Positions 54,402-63,756 of a stretch of 64,000 nucleotides of DNA are shown in pieces (positions within the stretch are counted from its first letter, which is position 1; each line of letters starts with the position of its first letter). Location of the stretch: assembly GCA_017472605.1 (NCBI GenBank), contig JAFUPV010000005.1, positions 62,001 through 126,000 on the forward strand. Direction: 5' to 3'. The notes below the pieces were generated by a model. It had not been told where the DNA came from and did not search any database. It saw only the letters and a program-made list of their open reading frames with translations. The DNA is from Lachnospiraceae bacterium. GTDB taxonomy: Bacteria > Bacillota > Clostridia > Lachnospirales > Lachnospiraceae. The position numbers and the translations under genes were made by a program.

Positions 54402-57400
54402 ATGGAAAACGAGTATATCTATGAGGAAGCCGGCAGAAAAATTCTGCAGGATACACAGGGCGCACCGATTCTCCTGATTGGAGTCGGCGGCGTGGGAGGA
54501 AGGATCGTAGCGCAGGTTGACCGCATGCTGGCCGCGGATTCACCGAGAAGAAATAAAGTCGCGATTGTGGCGATTGATACCAATGTAAAGGATCTGAGAA
54601 AGCTGCGGGACCAGGGAATTGAGACAATTCAGATCAGCGATGAGCGTCTTGTCCGTCAGTATCTGAAAGACCATCCCCAGTACATGAGCTGGTTCCCCAG
54701 CAACATCTTCCTCAACAACAGAGGAATGCTGGAAGGAGCCGGTCAGATCCGGGCGATTTCCCGTCTTGCCGCTCTGGCAGCGGAAGAGGAAGGAAAGTTT
54801 CTGCCCATCGAGAATGCGGTCCGCAGGATCGCGGCGATCACGGGAAGCGGTCTGAAAGAGAATGTGCTGACCATGGTGGTTGGTTCTGTCTGCGGAGGAA
54901 CGGGAGCAGGTATGTTTATTCAGATCCCGTTCTATGTAAAGCGGGTAATTCAGAAGATTCTTGCCATTCCCAATGTAATGGTCCGCGGTATGTTTCTGGG
55001 ACCGGATATCATGGCTCCGATTCAGCCGGGTGAGCTGAACCGTCAGGCGGTTTATGTGAATGCCTATGCCTGCCTGAAAGAGCTGAACGCGTTTTACATG
55101 CTCCAGCGCCGTGATGCGGCGGATTCGCTGCTTCGGATGGAGTACTATGACTATGGAGAAAATGAGGATCTGGAAGCAGAGGTCATGGAGTCGCGTGCCA
55201 TGTATCAGAACTATGCCAGAGACATGGCAAGTCAGGGTGCTTCCATGGAAGACGAGATTCCGGACGATATCCAGGAGGAATATCTGAAACGGAACGGAAC
55301 CATTCCCTATGACCATCTGTTTTTGTTTGACAGCAGCTTCAATGGCGGAACCATTGGTCAGAAGCAGCTGGCAGAGGTAGAGAAAATGGTAGCTGGAATG
55401 GCCTATGTTCATCTGCTGACGGACGTTGGTGAAAATGCGCTTTCGGTGGAGGATAATTTTATTCTGTCCACAATCGGAAGCAATGGCATGTCCCGTTATG
55501 GCAGCGCAGGTCTGTGTAAGCTGATCTATCCTGGTGATCAGGTGATGCAGTACTGTTCGCTGCGCTGGCTCACAGAGCTTGTGGATCGTTACTGGCTGCG
55601 GATTGACCATCAGTTTGAAGAAGAGCTGTCTATGGCAAGAGAGGAACAGAACCTGAACCCGAGAGTGGTTCTGCCCAATATTCAGGAGCGTTACCAGGAG
55701 CTGTTTCTGGAAGAGACAAGGGGGGAGCATGCCGGTCTTTCCGCTCTGTATTCTCAGGTGTTCATGGAAACAGAAGACGGCGGTGAGATTTCCCTTGCCG
55801 GTCAGTTTCTGGAAGCGATGGAACAGGAAATTGAGGATGCTATCGGCGGCGACAGTCTTCAGAAGATGGCAGAATCCTGTCTGGACATTTCCATTGAACA
55901 GTGGGCACAGTCTCCCGAGGCTGCCCGCCAGGGCGTTGCAACAAATAAACAGTCCATCCGCAATTACCGCGCAGCGGTGATGAAGGTGATGGAGGATAAC
56001 AAATATTCACTGCCCAACCAGTTTATTCCGGCGACTCTGTCTGCCATGATCAGTGTCAGCGACAGAGAAGCGTGCATTTCTTCGATTCTGGGCCGTGTTC
56101 ATCCCATTGCGGCGAGATATCTGCTCTATGTGATCCTGGAAAACATTCGTGCCAGAAGAAAGGAAGCGGAGGAAGACTGCTATGGACTGGAGCTGGATCT
56201 GGTCAGCAGCGCTGATTATGATATCTCCGGTGATAATCCCAACGCGCCCATCGAGGCAGTTCTTGGAAAGCGGATGCGCAGGCGGGAGCTGAAGCGTGTT
56301 CTTGAGGTATATGAAGATGCGGCAGGAAGAACGGTGTCCAATCTGACAGCTTACGCTTCCTGCGGACTTCGTGCGAAAATTTATCTGACTCTGGAAAAGC
56401 GCCTGGAAAAGCTGTGTGATCTGTATCAGCGGTTCTTCCGGATTCTGGAAGGCGCGACAGAGGACATTCGCCGTCAGGTGAAAGAGCTTCGTTCCATGGA
56501 AAAGCAGTCTTCCGTCGGTGAGCAGTATGTCTGCTGCAGTGAGGATTGTCTGGATGTGCTGTATTTCCGTTTTGCGCTTCAGTGCCAGTCATCCAGCTCT
56601 GCTCTTCCTCAGGAATCCTCCAGGGCAATTCTTCGCTGCATTTACGGTGAGATGGAACAGCAGCTGAAGCAGACCGGCATGGCACAGCGAAAAAAGGAGG
56701 AATATGCCTATCATAACCGCATGCTCCAGATCTTCCGCCAAGCAGTTGTTCTTGTGATGCAGGAGAAAGCGAAGGAAGAGGCATCCTCGCTGATCGCAAT
56801 GAACATTTATGACGCCCTTGCGCTGGAGATGGAAACGATTGTCGGCGTTTCCAGGGAAAATAACCGGGAAGCCTATGACTATCATCTGGATAACTGGATT
56901 AAAAATAAAGTGGCAAGAGCCATGACAATGGCGCAGCCATGGATCGGAATCTGTAACATCGTTGGAAAAACAACCATGTCTGTATATCTGGCAATGCATC
57001 CGGACAATGCGGTAAAAATGGATGGAACAGCAAGCGTGGAAGCAACGGCGCAGCGCTTTCTGAAGGATACGGCGACGCCGGACGGCCATGCCGTGACGGT
57101 CCTGATCCACGACAATTTCCGGGCGGATGAGCTGATCTGCTACAAAGCCAGATACAATTTGCTGATTGAGAATCTGGATAAATTTAAGAGGGGAGGAGAG
57201 GCACACCGCCATTATGAGGAACGGATGATCCAGATCGGAAAAATGCCGAGAACATCGCAGGAGGCGGATGTCATTACAGTGATCAATCCCCATCTGAACA
57301 AGTTCTGGTGTGAAGAAGCCTATCTTCCCAGCATCTATCCTTCCCAGCGTGCAGTGGATGAGAAGAATAACATCCGTGCCTTTTTCTATTCTCTGACGCT

Positions 57401-58097
57401 GGATAAGCCATGCTGTGTCCGGCTGAAAAATAAAAAAGGAAACATCTCATGGTGGTTCCTCCACGGAATGGAGACAATCCGGGTAAAAGCGGCGGGAATA
57501 CCGATTGGAAACTCCTATGCAGATCTGTACGAGTCTATGAAATTTAACCGGGAAATGAAATATACGCTTCTCTATGATGGAAGAAACCATCTGCGCCGCA
57601 CCAAGGCACTGTCCTCACCGGATACCATGGAAGAAGAAATTTACCGTCAGACCATGATTGCCGACATGATCCAGCAGGAGAAGGAACCGGATGACGAAAA
57701 CATGCTGGATATTCTGGAAAAGATGAGCCGCGGCATGGAAACAGGCGCGTTTAACAATCTTCTGCGCGGTTTCGGTGTGTTCATTCGGGAATACTGTGAG
57801 TTTATGTTTGACCGTGACGAGGTGAAGACGCTGTATGCCTGCCGCAACATCCGCAATGCAATCGTAAGCTTTTCCAGACTCTATCAGAAACGTAAGAATG
57901 AAACATTGACTTACCGGGAAGAAACATTGTTACGAAACTTCCTGGATCTGTACGAGGAGGAGGAACTGATCAATTCCAACGCAGGTCTGACCAGAGTTCT
58001 CTATGGAGAGGACGAGGAAGCGGAGGCTGCCGCGGCAGCGGCCGATGAGCCGGGTGAGCGTGTTTTGTATACCGGGGATTATGATGATCTTGCATAG
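54402..58097 (+). CDS. Tubulin/FtsZ-superfamily protein (Tubulin-like domain)
   Basis: This very large 1231-residue protein belongs to the tubulin/FtsZ superfamily but is not FtsZ. The N-terminal nucleotide loop reads ILLIGVGGVGGRIVAQVD (residues ~24-41), VAIVAIDTNVKDLRKL follows, and the tubulin signature is SVCGGTGAGMF near residue 165. It is about three times the length of FtsZ. After about residue 500 the sequence is helical, with charged stretches that may form coiled coils. An Ala/Glu-rich acidic tail ends the protein. No membrane segment or signal is visible, so it is cytoplasmic and may polymerise with GTP. GGAGGA precedes ATG 54402. Its neighbours (VWA, coiled-coil membrane protein) suggest work at the membrane. 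Confidence 0.85.
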   Translation: MENEYIYEEAGRKILQDTQGAPILLIGVGGVGGRIVAQVDRMLAADSPRRNKVAIVAIDTNVKDLRKLRDQGIETIQISDERLVRQYLKDHPQYMSWFPSNIFLNNRGMLEGAGQIRAISRLAALAAEEEGKFLPIENAVRRIAAITGSGLKENVLTMVVGSVCGGTGAGMFIQIPFYVKRVIQKILAIPNVMVRGMFLGPDIMAPIQPGELNRQAVYVNAYACLKELNAFYMLQRRDAADSLLRMEYYDYGENEDLEAEVMESRAMYQNYARDMASQGASMEDEIPDDIQEEYLKRNGTIPYDHLFLFDSSFNGGTIGQKQLAEVEKMVAGMAYVHLLTDVGENALSVEDNFILSTIGSNGMSRYGSAGLCKLIYPGDQVMQYCSLRWLTELVDRYWLRIDHQFEEELSMAREEQNLNPRVVLPNIQERYQELFLEETRGEHAGLSALYSQVFMETEDGGEISLAGQFLEAMEQEIEDAIGGDSLQKMAESCLDISIEQWAQSPEAARQGVATNKQSIRNYRAAVMKVMEDNKYSLPNQFIPATLSAMISVSDREACISSILGRVHPIAARYLLYVILENIRARRKEAEEDCYGLELDLVSSADYDISGDNPNAPIEAVLGKRMRRRELKRVLEVYEDAAGRTVSNLTAYASCGLRAKIYLTLEKRLEKLCDLYQRFFRILEGATEDIRRQVKELRSMEKQSSVGEQYVCCSEDCLDVLYFRFALQCQSSSSALPQESSRAILRCIYGEMEQQLKQTGMAQRKKEEYAYHNRMLQIFRQAVVLVMQEKAKEEASSLIAMNIYDALALEMETIVGVSRENNREAYDYHLDNWIKNKVARAMTMAQPWIGICNIVGKTTMSVYLAMHPDNAVKMDGTASVEATAQRFLKDTATPDGHAVTVLIHDNFRADELICYKARYNLLIENLDKFKRGGEAHRHYEERMIQIGKMPRTSQEADVITVINPHLNKFWCEEAYLPSIYPSQRAVDEKNNIRAFFYSLTLDKPCCVRLKNKKGNISWWFLHGMETIRVKAAGIPIGNSYADLYESMKFNREMKYTLLYDGRNHLRRTKALSSPDTMEEEIYRQTMIADMIQQEKEPDDENMLDILEKMSRGMETGAFNNLLRGFGVFIREYCEFMFDRDEVKTLYACRNIRNAIVSFSRLYQKRKNETLTYREETLLRNFLDLYEEEELINSNAGLTRVLYGEDEEAEAAAAAADEPGERVLYTGDYDDLA

Positions 58098-58109
58098 TGA
58101 GGTGGGTTC

Positions 58110-60230
58110 ATGCTTTTATATGTAATTAATGTGGAAGCCTGCATCCATGCGGAAAACTACCGGATTTTCTTCTATGAGCCGGTGGCAAAAAAGCAGCTGG
58201 AGCTGTTTGAAGCTTCCTGGGAACCGGCTTCTCTGACTAAGGCATTTCGTGAAGTTGCCAGCCACATCAATCGAAGAGGGTTTGAAGGCGGCGACTATCA
58301 GGTGATCGTCTGTGTCCGGAGAAGAGAAAGCGACCGCTGGAAGGAAACGACTCTCTATGCAAAAGCCATGGTTTGCAGGGCATTGGAAAAATCGGGAACA
58401 ATCCCGGTGATCACCGGCTCTTACACACGGAAAGTGATGGTTCTGTTTCAGGTGGAACAGCCCTATTACGGAACGGTTCCAAAAACGGCAGTCTGGGAAG
58501 AAGAACTGAATGGAATCCAACGTTTTCTGGATCTGCTGGAAATCCGAACTTCCATGAGTGAGACGGATGAAGAAAATGGAACATTGTTACAGGCAGCGGG
58601 GCTCTGGGGAAAAAGGCCGGCAAGCCAGTGGGAAGAAGAGCTGGCTGCAGCTGTGGAACGGGAAACCGCTCCGGGCTTTGGAAAAGACGGGGAGACGGGA
58701 GCTGTAAAGAAACCGGAAAAGAAAACAGACCGGATTTTTGCTGACCTGAAGGAGCGTCTTCGTCTGGCGATGGATGCGGAGCGGGAAAGCGGGAAGGAAA
58801 AAGAAGAAGAGGCTCCAGACGCGGATGAGGCGCTGGATGCACTGCTGGCAAAACAGGAAGAGGAGCAGGAAGAAGAAGGATTTGACTACATCAGTCACAG
58901 AATCCGGAGTCTTTTCGACGGCAGCGGTCTGAACCGCTGTACAGATGTGATCTACTGGCCCGTCGCTAGGGAAATCAGCCGCGCCAACCGGATCAGCATG
59001 CTGAGTCTTGTGGATCTGCTTCGGAACGGCGAAGAAGTGACAAGAGAAGCTGTTCAGTCGTACTACAGCAGTCAGGACACGGAAGCGGAGGAACGTCTTC
59101 TGGATAAATACCGGGCTGCTCTGGCGGGGTATCGAGAGCAGCTGAGTCAGAAGCATGACCGGATTCTTCAGGAAGTGATTTCGCAGGAAGAGCAGCCGGT
59201 TCAGAAACTGTCGCTTTCTCTTCCCGAGCTGTCGTTTCGTCTGGCTGAGCGGATTGAATCCGCAAAGCAGCAGCTGGAAAGCTGCCGGATCTCTCTAAAG
59301 CGCAGCAAACGACTGGAAGTCCGTGACCGTGTGGAAGAAATCAGTCAGTCGCTGACTGCTTCGTTCACCGGTCTGGAAGAGGAACTGACTGCCTATGAGA
59401 AAGAAGTGACCGACTGTCTGTACCGGGAAATTGAAGGGCACAGCTATGCCGGCTTTGCAGAAGCAGCCTATGGGAACGCAAAGAAGGATTCCGGTTTCTG
59501 GAATCGGCCGGACCAAATCGGCAGCCGTTTGCAGGAAGGGATTCCATCCTTTGGAACAGGAAAGAAAAACCGGGAGACGGCCGACGAGAAAACAGGAAAA
59601 GCAGGCATCCGTCAGTGGCGCCGGGAAATGCAGGTGCTGATTGACTGTACCAGACTGACCGGAGCAGCTGCAGCTGTTTTTTATCTGACCGGAGCAGCAG
59701 CTCTGGCTTTTGTGCCATGGCTGGTGTATCAGGGAACGGTTCTTGAGAATAAGGAACTTCTTCCTGTTTCTGTGAGTCTGTTTGGGATTCTGCTTCTGGC
59801 TCTTGTCATTTGGCGTGTGTTCATGCCCGGCTATTTTATCCGAAGCATCACTGCTGCATATTCCCAGCTGGAAGAAACATTGAACCAGGTGCTGGATCAG
59901 TATCAGGAGAGAGCCAATGAGTACAGAGACTGCGCAGCCGACTGGCTGGAGCAGGAATACGAGCTGCAGAATGAGAGAAGACGGAATCAGAAAAAGCAGG
60001 AGATGTCCGAACTGGTTTCCATGAGAGCCTGGCATCTGGCAAACATGCAGAAGACGCTGGCCGGTCTGGAGACGTTTCAGAGCTTCGGTGAGGAGTGGCC
60101 GAAGGCAGCAGAGAATCCGGAAGTGACAAGGCGCATTCTGCAGCCGATGGATTACAAAAAGAAGGAACTTGGAAATGAGGTCTACTGGCCTGTGATTGAG
60201 AAGGAAGAAGGAAGGCGGATTCATGAATGA
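58110..60230 (+). CDS. Coiled-coil protein with two C-terminal membrane segments
   Basis: I do not recognise a family for this 706-residue protein. Residues 1-120 form a compact beta/alpha domain (MLLYVINVEACIHAENYRIF, YQVIVCVRRRE, YAKAMVCRALEK). A Glu/Lys-rich linker follows (residues ~190-260), then helical coiled coil to about 500. Two membrane segments lie near 516-536 (AAAVFYLTGAAALAFVPWL) and 550-572 (VSVSLFGILLLALVIW), and another coiled coil (LEETLNQVLDQYQERANE) fills the C-terminus. Both large parts face the cytoplasm. It starts 12 bases after the tubulin-like gene and overlaps the next by 8, so it is probably a membrane adaptor for that protein. Confidence 0.75.
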   Translation: MLLYVINVEACIHAENYRIFFYEPVAKKQLELFEASWEPASLTKAFREVASHINRRGFEGGDYQVIVCVRRRESDRWKETTLYAKAMVCRALEKSGTIPVITGSYTRKVMVLFQVEQPYYGTVPKTAVWEEELNGIQRFLDLLEIRTSMSETDEENGTLLQAAGLWGKRPASQWEEELAAAVERETAPGFGKDGETGAVKKPEKKTDRIFADLKERLRLAMDAERESGKEKEEEAPDADEALDALLAKQEEEQEEEGFDYISHRIRSLFDGSGLNRCTDVIYWPVAREISRANRISMLSLVDLLRNGEEVTREAVQSYYSSQDTEAEERLLDKYRAALAGYREQLSQKHDRILQEVISQEEQPVQKLSLSLPELSFRLAERIESAKQQLESCRISLKRSKRLEVRDRVEEISQSLTASFTGLEEELTAYEKEVTDCLYREIEGHSYAGFAEAAYGNAKKDSGFWNRPDQIGSRLQEGIPSFGTGKKNRETADEKTGKAGIRQWRREMQVLIDCTRLTGAAAAVFYLTGAAALAFVPWLVYQGTVLENKELLPVSVSLFGILLLALVIWRVFMPGYFIRSITAAYSQLEETLNQVLDQYQERANEYRDCAADWLEQEYELQNERRRNQKKQEMSELVSMRAWHLANMQKTLAGLETFQSFGEEWPKAAENPEVTRRILQPMDYKKKELGNEVYWPVIEKEEGRRIHE

Positions 60231-62610
60231 TATTCTGATGATATGTTTGCTGGCGGGGATTCTGTTTCTGACCGGCTGCCTGATTCAGTCCATCCGCCGG
60301 ATGACTGCCTCGGACAGCAGAAGGATCCGATGGTGCCGCCAGACTGCGGCAATTGTGATTTTCTGTGCGGTTCTGCTGCTTTTGCCGGTTCGAACACTGC
60401 TGTTGGAACGTTTTCAGCAGCTGATGGAATCCGGGATTCTGGCGGAGTTTCGAACGGCTGTGTTTGTCAGACGAAATTATCAGCTGCAGTATGTGCTGCT
60501 GTTCTATCTCTATGCAAATCTGATTATTCTGTTCCTGGGCTGGCTGATTCTGAGCGTTCTGAATGCGGCGGCTGACCGCGGTGAGGTTCTTGTGTTTCGC
60601 AAGCTGCCTCCTGAGGGAAAGCTGCTTCACCTGCCCTGGGTGCTGGCAGATCTCTGTTACGAAGAAAAGGAAGAGGGAATGGTGCTTCGTCCCTGGGCAG
60701 CAGTTCTCGGGAAATGGATGAAGAATCTTTCTTCTCTTCTTCTCCTGTTGGCTGTGATTCAGGCTTTTATTGCGATTCTTGCACTGTATATCCGGATTCC
60801 ATGGCTGAACCAGGCAGAGGGAGCTGCTTTTTTCTCCGCCAGCTATCTGGTGCCTTCGATCCCCTGGCTGTTTGCGGAGGTTTTGGCGGGATTTCTGAAA
60901 TACTGTCCCAAAGAGCGTCCGGACCGAAAACGGGAAAAAAAGCAGGAGAAAGACCTGCAGAGCGAAGAACTGTATCGTCTTCTGATGGAAGAAAACAATG
61001 TTGCAGTAACAGGCACAGTGTTCGATTTTCATGAAACAATGATTCAGAACAGAGAATGCGAGTGGCTGACTGCCTTTCTGTTTGATGGATTTCAGAAGCG
61101 CAGAAGATGTGTATTTGTCTGCAGAGATGAAGAGGAAAAAAGGCAGTGGGAACAGTACCTTTGTCAGAGTCTTTCCCATACGTTTGACCGGATTCCGGTG
61201 ATCCGGATCGGCGGTGTGATGGAAATTCAGAATCAGCAGGATATGGATCTTCTTCTTGTTACAGGGGAACAGCTGGCTGCCCTGGAACCGGACCGTGTCT
61301 ATCCGTTCTGGTATCGGGAAGCACGTCTTGTTGTTCTGACGGATACCCATCCGCTGCTGGCAAAAACAGGCCGGACTGCTGACGCGGTATTTGCATTATG
61401 GAATAAAAAGGAAGAACCGGTACAGTACCTGTTTCTGCAGTGCACCGGAAGCGGCCAGGAACAGCAGGCGCTGCGTTACTATGCGGCAGAGGAGGTTACT
61501 GTTTTCGGTGATTCCTGCCAGCGGATGCAGGACACTGCAGGAGAAGGAAACCCTGCGGTGCAGGAGAAAGAGAGCGGACAGAACTATCCGATCTTTGATC
61601 TGGTCTGCTGGTGTCTGGATTCCCAGCAGGGAAGAATGCGCCGTCTTCTCTTCGCCATGGAGCAGGAGGGCGGAGTTTCGGAGCAGTGGATTCGAAAGCA
61701 GCAGGAGCGTTTTGGTATGGAGAACCTGGGAACGGAGGAATTTCTGACTCATGTCCTTCACGTGGTATTCCCGGGGATTGCAGTTTCCAATCTGTATGAC
61801 ACGTTTCTGTTTCAGGAGGAAGCCGCTCAAAACAGAAGCAGCTGGACGGTCCGCCTGACAGACCGCGGCGCGCTGGCACTGCTTAGCCAGGCGCAGGAAG
61901 AGGAAACGGATAGCGGAGAGCAGGGGATACCGGTCAATCCGTTTGCCATGACAAGAGGAAATGTTCTGATAGAAGACCAGATTTTCCATGTGTCGGATCT
62001 GTCGCCGCTGCTGGCTGATCTGGATCAGGAAAAGAAGCGGCTGATTCTGTACCAGGCTGTCATGAGCTGTGAAAAGAAAGGCGTTTTCTCTTTTCCTGCC
62101 AGAGAGGGGGGAACCGATTACAGTCTGGAATCCTATCTGGAGGAGAAAAAATCCGCTGGTCCATATGAGGTAACCATGCTGCGGATTGTGATTCCTCCAA
62201 AGCATCCATCGGAAGAAAGCAGTTATTTATCAGCTCTGCTTTCGCTTGTCTGCAGCCAGGTTCTTCGGGAACTGTTTCCCTGGAATCCGAAGGAGGCAGT
62301 CGCCTGCTGTGATCTGGAAACGGAACAGAGGTGCATCTTTAACCGTGTCCGGATGAATGAGGAAGACAGACCTGCCGTGCACTGCATTACCGTAGACATT
62401 CTGGAAACGGGAAAACGGGAGGCGGGGCTGACAGCAGTTCTGCGCATTAACAGCAGAGAATTGTTCTGCGCATGCAGAAACTGGCTGCTTCGTGTCCGGG
62501 CAGATGTAAATTCGGAAGAGGGACGATTGATGGCGTATGCACATCAGCAGCTTGGCAAGTCGATGGAAGAATGGGATGGAACCGGAAAGCTGCTGGAACT
62601 GCTGAAATAG
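60223..62610 (+). CDS. Polytopic membrane protein with large cytoplasmic domain
   Basis: This 795-residue protein is not recognised. Five hydrophobic segments lie in residues 1-240: ILMICLLAGILFLTGCLI, IVIFCAVLLLLPV, YVLLFYLYANLIILFLGW, LSSLLLLLAVIQAFIAILAL and YLVPSIPWLFAEVLAGFL. The remaining ~550 residues are soluble. Parts look like a worn helicase-type core (VTGTVFDFHETMIQNRE, RRRCVFVCRDEEEKRQ, LLVTGEQLAALEPD, LVVLTDTHPLL), but there is no Walker A, so any ATPase resemblance is weak inference. I chose ATG 60223, which follows GAAGGAAGG and overlaps the previous stop by 8 bases. Close coupling indicates one complex with its neighbours. Confidence 0.7.
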   Translation: MNDILMICLLAGILFLTGCLIQSIRRMTASDSRRIRWCRQTAAIVIFCAVLLLLPVRTLLLERFQQLMESGILAEFRTAVFVRRNYQLQYVLLFYLYANLIILFLGWLILSVLNAAADRGEVLVFRKLPPEGKLLHLPWVLADLCYEEKEEGMVLRPWAAVLGKWMKNLSSLLLLLAVIQAFIAILALYIRIPWLNQAEGAAFFSASYLVPSIPWLFAEVLAGFLKYCPKERPDRKREKKQEKDLQSEELYRLLMEENNVAVTGTVFDFHETMIQNRECEWLTAFLFDGFQKRRRCVFVCRDEEEKRQWEQYLCQSLSHTFDRIPVIRIGGVMEIQNQQDMDLLLVTGEQLAALEPDRVYPFWYREARLVVLTDTHPLLAKTGRTADAVFALWNKKEEPVQYLFLQCTGSGQEQQALRYYAAEEVTVFGDSCQRMQDTAGEGNPAVQEKESGQNYPIFDLVCWCLDSQQGRMRRLLFAMEQEGGVSEQWIRKQQERFGMENLGTEEFLTHVLHVVFPGIAVSNLYDTFLFQEEAAQNRSSWTVRLTDRGALALLSQAQEEETDSGEQGIPVNPFAMTRGNVLIEDQIFHVSDLSPLLADLDQEKKRLILYQAVMSCEKKGVFSFPAREGGTDYSLESYLEEKKSAGPYEVTMLRIVIPPKHPSEESSYLSALLSLVCSQVLRELFPWNPKEAVACCDLETEQRCIFNRVRMNEEDRPAVHCITVDILETGKREAGLTAVLRINSRELFCACRNWLLRVRADVNSEEGRLMAYAHQQLGKSMEEWDGTGKLLELLK

Positions 62611-62624
62611 AAGGAGAAAGGAAG

Positions 62625-63695
62625 ATGCGGACAATGGGAAGAAAAGTTCAGCTGTTGTTTCATGGGCTGATGGTCGTTTCTCTTTTGGCTCTGTCCGGCT
62701 GCGGGAGTCTGTCAGATTCCCTGCTTGGCCAGGCGGAGCAGTTCGCAAAGGGAAAGGAAGAAGACGGGTACTATCTGGAACCGCCTGCGTACCGGATGAA
62801 AGATCTGGTGGAGCAGTATACCGGTCCATACCGTCAGGTGATCTGGACCGACCAGGGCAGTGGAAAACAGGAACCGGCCGGCTGGGAAGAATTGGGCGAT
62901 CTGCAGTTGAAATCGGATGACTGCATCAGCAGTACCCGGGAACTGGAGCAGCTGCTGGAAACTGCCATGGAAAATGTGGTACTTGGCATTGAGCTGCATT
63001 TTGATAAAAGCCGTTATCTGCCCAAAGAGGGGCAGCTGGAGCAGTGGCAGAGAAGCTTCGAGGCCAATCATCCGCTCCTGACGCTTGGTCTGGAAGAGAT
63101 TCGATGCAGTCAGACGGAAAGCGGACCAGGTCAGGTAACCTGTCTTCTTCTGGATTACAGTCAGGGACTGGAAGAAATCCGTTCGATCCGTGAGCAGGTG
63201 AATGATGCGGCAGAGGAAATTCTGGAAACAATCACGGCAGATGCTGCCCAAAGCGGATCTAAAGCAGAATCAATGACGGAAAGGGAGAAGGCAGAGGCTG
63301 TGTGGTCATATATGACAGTGATGACGGCATATCCGCAGAGTGAGGACGCAGCTTTGTCTGAGTCATGCAGCCGGGCAGATGGTGCGCTGTTGGATCATCT
63401 GGCAACTGGCCAGGGATTTGCGGAAGCGGCAAAGCTTCTTCTGGATGGTCTTGGACTGGAAAATGAGATTCTTGTCCAGGCACAGGAAACGTCGGAATCC
63501 GCAAAAACGAAGGAACCGGCAGAAAATCAGTTTGATGTCAGGGACGAACTGCAGATGTTGGAAGATCGTTACCGGTTCATCAACCGGGTGAAAATAGACG
63601 GTGAATGGTGGCAGATGGACTGCTGCTTTGGAGCGGTGACGGAAGGAAACAGAGATTTCTTCAAGAAAGAAGCTGTGGATGAGGATGCGAATTAA
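62625..63695 (+). CDS. Lipoprotein with inactive transglutaminase-like fold
   Basis: The 356-residue protein has a lipoprotein signal (lipobox LSGC, Cys near residue 26) and should lie on the outer membrane face. After helical segments, residues ~255-335 resemble a transglutaminase core. ATGQGFAEAAKLLLDGLGL matches the family's GVCQGYAEAF..LL...G, but the catalytic Cys is Gly. RFINRVKIDGEWWQMDCCFG matches HAWN.V..DGEWY..D.TW, but the His is lost and the Asp motif is altered. It is thus probably a binding protein, not an enzyme. AAGGAG precedes ATG 62625, 14 bases after the previous stop. Confidence 0.75.
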   Translation: MRTMGRKVQLLFHGLMVVSLLALSGCGSLSDSLLGQAEQFAKGKEEDGYYLEPPAYRMKDLVEQYTGPYRQVIWTDQGSGKQEPAGWEELGDLQLKSDDCISSTRELEQLLETAMENVVLGIELHFDKSRYLPKEGQLEQWQRSFEANHPLLTLGLEEIRCSQTESGPGQVTCLLLDYSQGLEEIRSIREQVNDAAEEILETITADAAQSGSKAESMTEREKAEAVWSYMTVMTAYPQSEDAALSESCSRADGALLDHLATGQGFAEAAKLLLDGLGLENEILVQAQETSESAKTKEPAENQFDVRDELQMLEDRYRFINRVKIDGEWWQMDCCFGAVTEGNRDFFKKEAVDEDAN

Positions 63696-63756
63696 AGCGG
63701 AATAAACAGAATAAAACAATGTATTACCGAACGGAGAATCAGGAGGTTTGAAAAAA

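Noticed and set aside
59848-61350. 500-residue open frame on the - strand within the tubulin-like operon
   Set aside because: It spans two real genes and has no ribosome site or recognisable domain.
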